Source: Oehlia diaphana
Lineage: Eukaryota; Glomeromycota; Glomeromycetes; Glomerales; Glomeraceae
Reading direction: 5' to 3'
DNA length: 14,392 bases
Assembly (NCBI GenBank): GCA_003833135.1
Contig: QZLH01002444.1
Coordinates: 1 to 14,392 of the forward strand
Shown here: positions 1-7,920 of the stretch, in pieces
Layout: the number at the start of each line of letters is the position of its first letter
Position numbering within the stretch: position 1 is the stretch's first letter
Translations under genes and position numbers: made by a program
Notes under the pieces: model-generated
The model's database searches: none
What the model was told of the DNA's origin: nothing
What the model saw: the letters and a program-made list of their open reading frames with translations, nothing else

Positions 1-20
1 TTTATATAAAAAACAAAAAA

Positions 21-70
21 CGTATCATAACAAAACAATAAACAATCACGTGATCTCGTGTTATAATACG
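21..70. repeat. Imperfect inverted repeat enclosing a CACGTG palindrome
   Basis: The 12-base arms at 21-32 (CGTATCATAACA) and 59-70 (TGTTATAATACG) are reverse complements with one mismatch. The 26-base loop holds the perfect palindrome ATCACGTGAT at 45-54. The loop also carries a 20-mer (37-56) that recurs with one change, in the same orientation, at 12283-12302. This is the structure expected of a small foldback or the end of a MITE-like element, but no target-site duplication is visible. Confidence 0.6.
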
Positions 71-106
71 GGATTTTTGTAAAATTATCTTCAAAGTTTA
101 AAAATT

Positions 107-269
107 CCGTATACATTCCGCATGATTAATTTTTTCCGTATACATTTCGTATACATTAGTTTTTTTAAAAAATGTTCAAAACCGAATTGCTTATTAAATA
201 TACGGAATTTGTATACGGAATCTATAGAAACGTACATAAAATGTATACAAAACGTATCCTTTCCGTATA
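107..269. repeat. Cluster of GTATAC palindromes
   Basis: Six GTATAC hexamers lie within about 160 bases, starting at 109, 138, 149, 211, 243 and 264. Most sit in a longer unit reading TTCCGTATACAT or its reverse complement, so units at 105-155 face units at 200-220 and can fold back on them. The unit is degenerate and irregularly spaced, which argues against a simple microsatellite. Function unknown. Confidence 0.7.
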
Positions 270-280
270 CATATTTCTTA

Positions 281-650
281 TAGGGTTAGTATAAGTACTA
301 TCTGTAATTCCTTTAATTGGATATAAAAAATTTCGTATAATTCATTAATATTATTGACGTAATATGATGGGTTCTTACTCAGCATTTCAAGTTGCAAATC
401 ATAAATATTTTTAAGCCAATTAAATCTTTGTCATATAAAAAAAATTTGGTAATGTTGATGCTAAGTTTCCTTTATTCTTGCACAGCTTATTGATAGGCGT
501 CATCAAATTTTCCCATTCTGTCTATAAAATATCATTTATTACTTCATTCGTGTTAAATATAACATTGAGTAACAATATATAATAAATAATATAATTATAT
601 CTTATTTGATCTTTTAAACTGAAACAACTGCTTTTGTAGTTAAAATTATT
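281..650 (-). pseudogene. Decayed coding relic, probably from a non-LTR retrotransposon
   Basis: On the minus strand one frame is open from 650 to 423 apart from a single TAG at 524-522, then reading shifts by one and stays open to a TAA at 280-278. The translated pieces look coding, for example TEWENLMTPINKLCKNKGNL just after the stop and LKNIYDLQLEMLSKNPSYYV in the second frame. From memory, 'LPN...GLKNIYDLQLEMLSKN' resembles a stretch downstream of the reverse transcriptase domain in Rhizophagus LINE-type proteins, but no catalytic motif is present here, so the family is inferred. What is directly seen is a protein-like frame broken by one stop and one frameshift. It ends at the GTATAC repeat cluster. 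Confidence 0.5.
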
Positions 651-709
651 TTATCTATCATCAAAATAACGGTTATATCTTATAATTTATAAATAATACA
701 GAAGACCAG

Positions 710-736
710 TAGATTTATTTCTACAAAATAAATCTA
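710..736. repeat. Perfect 11-bp stem-loop
   Basis: TAGATTTATTT at 710-720 and its exact reverse complement at 726-736 are separated by the 5-base loop CTACA. It lies about 250 bases upstream of the BTB-TLDc start codon in otherwise featureless AT-rich DNA. It could be a cruciform-prone site or a small element remnant; no U-tract or other sign of a transcript terminator is seen. Confidence 0.55.
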
Positions 737-887
737 TTTTTGTTGATTCAAAATATTTATAAATTAACAAATCCGTCCGTAGTAGTTAGTAACAGCAAAA
801 TTAAAGATGATTGGCACCGGGAATTCTATATTAGATAGTACGGATGGTTCTATGTTTCTGGTTATAGACATGATCACCATAACATAA

Positions 888-895
888 TATAAATA
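888..895 (+). promoter_or_regulatory. TATA-like element upstream of the BTB-TLDc gene
   Basis: TATAAATA lies about 95 bases before the start codon at 989, a plausible distance for a fungal TATA box. In DNA this AT-rich such strings also arise by chance. The stretch 651-988 holds no other gene-like signal. Confidence 0.3.
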
Positions 896-988
896 AAGGA
901 CATTCGTATTCCAAACTTTAATTTTACCTGCATTTTTTTTATTTTTTTTGCATTTTCTTACTTTTATATTTAAAAAATTTTAAAAAAA

Positions 989-2463
989 ATGTCAAAATTT
1001 TGGGTAGAATTATCCAACGATTATGAAAAACTTTTTGAAACAGAAATTGGATATGACGTTATTATTTATGCTGGTGAAGAGCAATATGTTAAAGAAATTC
1101 ATGCTCATTCCAATATTTTATCTATTAGATCTCAATACTTTCGCTCTGCATTTTCTAATGAATGGGCTGAAAAGAAAGATGGAAAATTTATTTTTAAAAA
1201 ACCAAATATTTCTCCACAATTATTTAATATTATTCTTAGGTAATTTATTATTAATGTTTATAATAAATTTTAATAATCATATTTTTTTTTAATGAAAAGT
1301 CTAATTATTTATTTTATTATATTAATAGGTTTTTTTATTGTGGAAATATTGAATTAAAGAATTTACAAGGTTCTGATATATTGAAATTGTTAATAGCAGT
1401 TGATGAACTTAATATTCATCCTTTAGTATCTCATATTCAAGAATTTTTGATTAAACATCAAACTGAATTTTTATATCAAAATCCAACTGAAATTCTTGAA
1501 ATTGTTTATCAATATGAAACATTTACAGATTTATGGAATTTCTGTCTTGAAAAAATCTGTAAAGAACCTCAAGTTTTATTCAATTCTGATAGATTTATTT
1601 ATTTAAAAGCTCCTTTATTAGAATCGTTATTAAAAAGGGTTGATTTAAATATGGAAGAAATTGAAATTTGGGAGAATTTGTTAAAATGGTGTTTTACTCA
1701 ACAAAATATAAAGAATGAACCATCAAAATGGAATAAAGAAGATATTACAATGATCGAGAAGGCATTACACAGATTTATCCCTTTAATTCGATTTTACGAT
1801 ATTGATCCCACAGATTTCTTTTATAAAGTATATTGTTATAAAGATATCTTACCACAGGAATTAATTCATGATCTTTTAGAATTTCATATTGTTCCTAATA
1901 TAAAACCTAAATCCAATTTTACACCTTCAAGAAAAACTAATTTTAAATCAACTTTAATTGAACCAAATCATGTTCCTATTTTAGCTTCATGGATTGACAA
2001 AAAAAGTTCTTCATGTTATAATAGAAAAAATATTCCTTATAAATTTGAATTATTATATCGTTTAAGTCAGGATGGAAATGATGTTAAAGATTTTCATAAA
2101 AATTGTGATAATAAAGGAGCTACTATTTGGGTAGCAAAAATTAAAAATTCACAACAATTAATTGGAGGATACAATCCTCTTGATTGGGATGTAAGTTGGG
2201 CTTGGAAAACTACAAAAGATAGCTTTTTATTTAATTTTCCAAATGGAAAAGATACTTATGCTGCAAGAGTAAGTTATGTTAATTCTTCACAACTTGCAGT
2301 TTTTTGTGGCGATAAACATGGTCCAACTATGGGTAATTTAACCTGTTATAATAATAATTGGTGTTATAATAATTACGATAGTGGAGATCGCTATTCCAAA
2401 ATAGGAATCCCAACAAATTTTGAAGTAGAAGATTATGAAGTATTTAAAGTAATTAAAAAATAG
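989..2463 (+). CDS. BTB-BACK-TLDc domain protein (two exons)
   Basis: Exons 989-1239 and 1329-2463 join into a 461-residue protein. An N-terminal BTB/POZ fold (about residues 18-125, with the 'YDVIIYAG...IHAHSNILSIRSQYFRSAF' pattern split across the text) is followed by a BACK-like helical region (about 125-250) and a C-terminal TLDc domain (about 291-461). The TLDc domain shows DFHKNCDNKGATIW, IGGYNPLDW and a terminal YEVFKVIKK. BTB-BACK proteins commonly serve as substrate adaptors for Cullin-3 ubiquitin ligases. TLDc domains are linked to oxidative-stress protection and V-ATPase binding in other eukaryotes. This architecture is greatly expanded in Rhizophagus, where its role is unknown. 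The first ATG of the open frame is used. Without splicing the frame stops at 1241, and the TTG at 1381 is an internal Leu codon. There are no stops, so the gene is probably functional and cytosolic or nuclear (no signal peptide or membrane segment). Confidence 0.9.
1240..1328 (+). other. Spliceosomal intron in the BTB-TLDc gene
   Basis: The 89-base intron has donor AG|GTAATT at 1240 and acceptor AATAG| ending at 1328. A CTAAT branch-point match lies at 1301-1305, about 24 bases before the acceptor. Removing it joins AG to G, restoring an Arg codon, and brings exon 2 into frame as FFYCGNIELKNLQG, the expected continuation of the BTB domain. Confidence 0.9.
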
Positions 2464-3800
2464 TGATAAATTTGTATTTATGAATGAAAGAATTTGCTTC
2501 ATTATTTAGAAAAATAAAATAATTTTATTTTTTTTTTTGCTGCTCATAATAATCAATATCTATGTATTTAAGATAAATTCATCTTGTTCATATTACTAAT
2601 AAATCATAAACTTATTTTTATAATAACATATTATTATTTTTAACCTATAATGACCTATAATGATATTGCTCATGCTAATAATTGCTTGGCTGTGCAATAT
2701 CAAATAAAATACTCAAATTAAAGTTTAGATAAGCTACAGAATAACTAATCCATAAAATAAAGCTGTTTATAATTTGTTTCATGACTTTTCATTACTTGTC
2801 CCTTTTTATTATTATTTTATTGTAAATTTTCTACTAGCTAAATTTATTGCTATTGATTTTGATATGAATGACATCGCATTAATATAATTTATCAGATGAT
2901 TGTTTGCAATAACTCTAATTCTTAAGCAGTAACAAATACGTGTATAAATATCTGTAATATTAAATCACAAGTAAAATTTGATTTGATAATTTATTTTAAC
3001 GTAAGATGAATAGATTTATACATATATTTTTACATCATTATCATGATAACTAATAAATAAAAATGTTTATAGCTTTAGTCCTTATTCTAATGGACATAAA
3101 TATAACACTATCTATATTTAATAAGAAATAAAAGGAAATGTCATCACATATTAAGAATAACAAGAAATTTTTAATATTTATATTACTGCCATGTTAAAGT
3201 AGGAGCGCGCCATACATTGGCATATCAAAATATGAATATTTAGAAAATTTATAATTTTCGTGAAGAAAAAGGAAGAAATAGAAATGGGTATTATTCCTTT
3301 TGAGGAGACAATAATAGAAGTGAACAATATACTAATAATAGAAAGTCAAACCATGCGTGATTTATAATAACTAAGGAGGAGATAATATAATCGGAGAAAT
3401 TGGAGGACAAAAGAAAAAATAAAAAAAAATATAATTGAAGATATAATGTAAAAAAAAATAACAATTATATAGTATACATAAAAAATTAAAAAAGATATTT
3501 TAAAATATTATAAATATAAGAAAAGACGTGGAAACTCACGATTTGGCTTTTAACATGATTACCATGTGAAAAGAACAATTGCTGCGGTAAGTTACTTACT
3601 GTAAATTCTACCTGCTGACATTTATTTTTGTTGTGCAACATCATCGGAACAACCACTTCGAAAATGGCCATTTCTATAATAAATTTATTATTGATCAAAA
3701 ATTGTGATTACACAAATACACCTAGTATAAAAACCACTTTCGGCGTAATTTTTAAAAAAAATTGTAAATCTCCCTTTCTTTTTCGTTCGCTATAAAGTGT
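2464..3800. other. AT-rich intergenic DNA
   Basis: No intact gene is visible. A perfect tandem 10-mer (CCTATAATGA, 2644-2653 and 2654-2663) and a diverged match to 7510-7560 in opposite orientation (shared AGCCAAGCAAT core) suggest old interspersed repeats. A purine-rich stretch at 3244-3357 keeps a protein-like frame with a TGA at 3301-3303. The 70-codon minus-strand open frame at 3486-3698 has no recognisable family, and no start or splice context supports it. Confidence 0.5.
2513..2518 (+). terminator. Possible polyadenylation signal
   Basis: AATAAA lies 50 bases after the stop codon of the BTB-TLDc gene and is followed by a T-rich tract, a typical arrangement for a eukaryotic cleavage and polyadenylation region. 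The AT-rich background makes chance occurrence likely. Confidence 0.35.
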
Positions 3801-4558
3801 ACTAAAATATTAGATATACCCGAAAATAAATTCAGGATGACTTTTAAACTTTATATTTATGTATCAAGTTAATAGATTATGGTCTCGTTTAACAATTCCA
3901 TTATTATGATATTACTATTTCTGAATTTATTTATTTGTGATATTGGGCATCTTTATCTTAAATTTGACATTTATGATACATATAATATATAATTTAAAAT
4001 TACTATAAATTACCAGAAGTAATTTTAATAATATATAATTTATTACATTACGTTGAGAAATCCACAATTTTTTTTATAAGTTATATTACGTGTCATTTTA
4101 TTTTACTTTCTAGTTTACACGTACAAAATGTTTACACGTACAAATGATTTACTGTCATATTTTTCAACTACTTTAGCAAGTCGTATTTCCGACACTTTAT
4201 CTTCCCCTCGGTAATACTGTACATACTTTAGAACAAGCTGTCCTTTTGTTTCTTACGAGAATAGTTACTTTGTAATTATTTTAGGCACTCATTTTTAAAA
4301 TTTTTAAGCTTCAATTCCAATTCAATTTCATCAATTAATTTCCAATTTATAAATAGATATCAAAATCTTGAAGAAAATTTAAGTAATATAATTAAATCAC
4401 AAAAAAATCTCAAAAACATTTCTTTTAATTTTGATAGCCTTCCTTTATATAATTCACTAAGGAATCCTAATTATATAAATACTTTAATAACAATTATATT
4501 GTATTTTATTGACTTTAAAAATATAATTGCTTCAAATGAAGTATTTGAACAATTGCTA
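3801..4558 (+). pseudogene. F-box/leucine-rich-type protein pseudogene, copy 1
   Basis: Pieces of one protein appear in order but in changing frames. A start-like ILDIPE block (from 3801) is followed by DDF-stop-TLYLCI (3836 onward), then VNRLWSRLTIPLL at 3868-3906, where a TGA stands where the F-box consensus has Trp. Further on come YFSTTLASRIS (4158 onward), TLYLPLGNTVHTLEQ (about 4195 onward) and a 98-codon open frame without ATG at 4265-4558 containing SNIIKSQKNLKNISFNFD and ending EVFEQLL. F-box proteins are substrate receptors of SCF ubiquitin ligases: the F-box binds Skp1 and the repeats bind targets. The many stops and shifts rule out a product. The stretch 3940-4110 has no matching protein and may be an AT-rich insertion. 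The second half matches copy 2 at 7921-9542. Confidence 0.7.
4114..4146 (+). repeat. Short tandem duplication inside F-box pseudogene 1
   Basis: TTTACACGTACAAAATG (4114-4130) is followed directly by TTTACACGTACAAATG (4131-4146), a duplication differing by one A. It is probably a slippage or repair scar, and it adds to the frame disruption of the pseudogene. Confidence 0.7.
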
Positions 4559-4559
4559 T

Positions 4560-4877
4560 AATTTAGAAACAGAAACGTTTGACGAAATTTATGGCATATC
4601 AAGGAAAAGAAGCCTTGATTACAATATATACTTAATATTTCACAAGATAGAAAATATGACGGTATCAAGAAACCTCATCATATGAATAATAATTTTACGG
4701 TTCTATTATGAAAATACCGCGAAGAAAATTTATGTGATGGAATTAACATGTTTTTTAACATATTTAGAGTTTGCAGATTTATTTAGCAATAACTATGTAC
4801 CGGTTACTTATTAAGGATGTTGTTATCAGTTATGGAACTATTTATATAATGTACCTCTAAATTACTGTTTCAATTGA
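4560..4877 (+). pseudogene. Unassigned decayed reading frame
   Basis: One frame runs 4560-4877 with only two internal stops (TGA 4683-4685, TAA 4812-4814) in DNA where random frames stop far more often. Its translation looks like real protein, with LETETFDEIYGISRKRSLDY near the start and VMELTCFLTYLEFADLFSNN further on. It begins one base after the stop of F-box pseudogene 1, in a different frame. It does not match the C-terminal part of copy 2, so it may come from another gene or a diverged F-box subtype. I do not recognise the family. Confidence 0.4.
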
Positions 4878-5648
4878 AATATAAATCATATTCGCCTTTA
4901 ACGTTAACATCTTTCTTTAATATGTGAAAAATGCCAAAATTTTTTTAATAATTGTGTATCCATCGCGAGATCATTGAATAGAACGAAGTATTTTGTTGTT
5001 CTAAATAAAGTAATTAATATAAATCCTTTCTCTTGACAAAGTTTTTATGCTTCATTGTGGATATTCTTTATTTCTAAATAAGCATGACAGGAATAAGCTA
5101 ACGAAATTCTCTCACTTAAGGATAAAAATTAATTTGCAATTTTTTTTTTAATAATTTCATTAGAAGATTTAAGAAAAAAGGTAAAGGACGAAAGGAATGG
5201 TAATTTTTTCTTACTTTCTTACTAGTTTGTAAGGTTTAGTAATATTTTAGTTTATTTTTAGATAGTTTAGATAGGATTTAATTAAGATAAAAGTGTTAAA
5301 ATGTTATATCAGATATATCATATCGGCATAAATTTAGCCGATGTAAATCACCTGCGGCAATAAATGCGAGTAGAATTTAGCCGGACAAAGTTTTGTATTT
5401 ATACATGATGATTAACAAAGAAAATCTGCATGTATCTGTTGGGCTGAACGATGATTTTTAACTCCAAGAATTGGATCTGCATAATTTAACTTTATAAGAC
5501 TTTATTTAAAATATGGTCATTTGATCAATCAGATGACATTACAAAAATGTCGTACCACTTTGATCTACAGTAGCATTATTTAAAGAATTGTTAACCAACA
5601 TAATTTTTCTTTTTTTTTAAAAAAAAAATTTAAACAAGAAAACCAACA
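4878..5648. other. Intergenic DNA upstream of the Sel1 gene
   Basis: No gene is seen. A less AT-rich patch at 5320-5400 holds the inverted pair TCGGC (5323-5327) and GCCGA (5337-5341), and the direct repeat AATTTAGCCG (5331-5340 and 5374-5383). A 6-bp stem GACATT/AATGTC lies at 5535-5551. A weak TATA-like TTTATAAG lies at 5491-5498, about 150 bases before the start codon, and a run of T then A lies just before it. These are candidates for the upstream control region of the Sel1 gene. Confidence 0.4.
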
Positions 5649-7289
5649 ATGTCGACTAATAAAATTACAGATATTAATATTTCTATAGATGATGAAAATT
5701 TTTTAAAGGATCTTATAATAAAATTTCGTAATAACATTATTAAATCATATGACTTTGAGAATTTTGAAAAGATTTCGACTAATTGGATAAAAACTTCCCT
5801 TGAAAGAAATGATAAAGATCCTGAAAGAATTCTCAAAATAATGAAAAATCATAAAGGAAATAAATCTTGGTTTACAAGTTTAATAGGATATTTTTATCAA
5901 TTTGGTATTGGTTGTAATCTTAATAGGGAAAAGGCGTTAGATTGTTATTTAATTGCCATCAACAATAATATTAATTATGATTCTTTGGATATAATAGATA
6001 GGAATCAATTACATTTGATTGTAAAAAATAATGGTGTATTCAATTTGTTAAGAAATAGTAACACGATTATTGGAAAATATTTATTATCATTATTTTATTA
6101 TAAAGATATTATTAATAGTATTTTATCTGTTATTGATCTTGAACAAAATAAATTACTGTTACTTCTAAAATTAGACGGAAATAGTGAATTAGAAGTACAT
6201 TATAATTTAACAATTTGTAGAAAAGATGGAAATCTTAATTATAAAAAAGTTTTTGAATTACTTTTAAGTTTGGCTGAAAAAAAAAATTTAGATGCACAAT
6301 ATAATTTGGCAATTTGTTATATGGATGGAATAGGAACACAAAAAGACGAAGAAAAAGCACTTGACTTGTTTTTAGAATCTACTATTCAACCAAATAAATC
6401 TTCTGCTTTTAAAAATAGGTTGAGAAGTAAATTTGAAATGGATTTAGAATCTGCGATATTAAATAATTCAATAGCACAAAATAAGGTAGGACGTCATTTT
6501 CAATCTGGAAAAGTAGTGAAAAGAAATAAAATAAGGGCATTTAAATGGTATTTAAAATCAGCTAAAAATGGATATGTAAATAGTCAAATTGATGTGGGAT
6601 ATTGTTATGAATGTGGTAATGGAACGGACAAGAATGAAAGAGAAGCGTTTAAATGGTATTTAAAATCAGCAGAAAATGGAGATGTAAAGAGTCAAAGTTA
6701 CATAGGATATTGTTATCTAAAAGGTTATGGAATAGATAAGAACGAAGTAAAAGCATTTAAATGGTATTTAAAAGCAGCTAAAAATGGAGATGCAATGAGT
6801 CAAAATAATGTGGGATATTGCTATGACCATGGGATAGGAACAGATAAGGATGAAACAAAGGCATTTGAATGGTATACAAAATCAGCTATTATAGGATGTA
6901 ATGATGGACAATATAATTTAGGATATTGCTATGAAAATGGCAAAGGAACTGACAAGAATGAAACAAAAGCATTTGAATGGTACACAAAAGCAGCTGAAAA
7001 TACTAGTAATGCTGTAGCACAAAATAATTTAGGAGATTGTTACAAATATGGTAAGGGAACTGATAAGGATGAGAAAAAAGCATTTGAGTGGTATTTAAAA
7101 TCGGCTAAAACAGGGTATAAAATGGGACAAAATAATGTGGGATATTGTTATGAACATGGTTGTGGAACGGGAAAAAACCAGAATATTGCAACTCAATGGT
7201 TCCAAAAAGCAGCCAAAAGTGCTGTAGCGAAAAATAATTTGCGAACATACAAATATGGTGTTGAAATCGCTATAAAGGATTTATTGTAG
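5649..7289 (+). CDS. Sel1-like repeat (TPR-type) protein
   Basis: The single 546-codon exon starts in a good context (CAACAATG, A at -3). Residues 15-110 form a conserved-looking N-terminal block with ISTNWIKTSLERNDKDPERI and a first degenerate Sel1 unit (about 73-106). Degenerate units lie at about 180-212 and 213-244. From about 275 to 526 there are seven tandem units of roughly 36 residues with consensus GYCYExGxGTDKxExKAFxWYLKSAxxG. Sel1 repeats stack as alpha-helical hairpins that hold protein complexes together; in other fungi they occur in ER-associated degradation and chitin-synthase regulation. In Rhizophagus similar repeat arrays often sit beside a protein-kinase domain, but none is present here, nor is a signal peptide or transmembrane segment. 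The last unit is diverged and the tail is short. No stops or shifts, so probably functional. Partner unknown. Confidence 0.9.
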   Translation: MSTNKITDINISIDDENFLKDLIIKFRNNIIKSYDFENFEKISTNWIKTSLERNDKDPERILKIMKNHKGNKSWFTSLIGYFYQFGIGCNLNREKALDCYLIAINNNINYDSLDIIDRNQLHLIVKNNGVFNLLRNSNTIIGKYLLSLFYYKDIINSILSVIDLEQNKLLLLLKLDGNSELEVHYNLTICRKDGNLNYKKVFELLLSLAEKKNLDAQYNLAICYMDGIGTQKDEEKALDLFLESTIQPNKSSAFKNRLRSKFEMDLESAILNNSIAQNKVGRHFQSGKVVKRNKIRAFKWYLKSAKNGYVNSQIDVGYCYECGNGTDKNEREAFKWYLKSAENGDVKSQSYIGYCYLKGYGIDKNEVKAFKWYLKAAKNGDAMSQNNVGYCYDHGIGTDKDETKAFEWYTKSAIIGCNDGQYNLGYCYENGKGTDKNETKAFEWYTKAAENTSNAVAQNNLGDCYKYGKGTDKDEKKAFEWYLKSAKTGYKMGQNNVGYCYEHGCGTGKNQNIATQWFQKAAKSAVAKNNLRTYKYGVEIAIKDLL

Positions 7290-7920
7290 CTTTAATTAAT
7301 GGAATTATAGCAAATAATATTATTCGAAAATTTATAGTTGATTATATATAAAAGCCACATATCTTCATAATATATGATGGTGATTAATACCCATTTGGCC
7401 AAAATTTAAAGACTTAGCCAATCCAAACTGGTGTTTTAAAAAAATTATTTGTTATTCAATATATTTATATATTTTGCATAATTTCTTTACAACCTCTTCG
7501 TATAATAATAGCCAAGCAATGATTTGTTTGGCCTAATAAGCAATATTACCCATTATAACTTAAATAACCTTTTGGAAAGAAACAAATTGTAATTTTAGGA
7601 ATTTGAGTAAAGAAAAATGTTATGTTTATATATAAGTATTTATCTACATAGTAATTTTTCTGAAAAATTTACGTAGAAAGAATTTGTCAATTAGTAATCA
7701 TTTTTATTTCTGTTTTTAGTTTGTATTTAAGAAAGAAATGAACTTTTAGTTAAATTATTTCATTAAATTATTTTATTAAATTATCTGGGTTAAACTTTTT
7801 TTTTAGCAAAAAAATAAATAAATAAATAATTTCAAATTTTTGATGAGCCGCAGCTATAAGTATAAAAATAAAATATCTTTATTATGTAAAACTGCTAAAT
7901 ATTAACCTGTTAATAATTAA
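7290..7920. other. AT-rich intergenic DNA
   Basis: No gene is seen between the Sel1 gene and the F-box relic that converges on it. Motifs TTTGGCC and TAGCCAA occur twice each (7390-7540), and 7510-7560 resembles 2643-2691 in reverse orientation, suggesting an old dispersed repeat. No clear AATAAA follows the Sel1 stop codon. Confidence 0.4.

Noticed and set aside
1..290. CRISPR array or telomeric repeat
   Set aside because: Units are irregular, in both orientations and without uniform spacers; no telomere-like tandem unit is present.
1023..1292. 89-codon plus-strand frame overlapping exon 1
   Set aside because: Out-of-frame shadow of the BTB exon, with hydrophobic low-complexity translation.
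1381..2463. A stand-alone protein starting at TTG 1381
   Set aside because: TTG is an internal Leu codon of exon 2; the frame continues upstream to a good splice acceptor at 1328 and the BTB domain is completed by exon 1.
3486..3698. 70-codon minus-strand open frame
   Set aside because: No family, promoter or splice context, though its residue mix is not purely AT-driven; kept only as a note in the intergenic entry.
4471..4668. 65-codon minus-strand open frame
   Set aside because: Antisense to F-box relic 1 and the following decayed frame.
5630..5836. 68-codon minus-strand open frame
   Set aside because: Antisense shadow of the Sel1 gene start.
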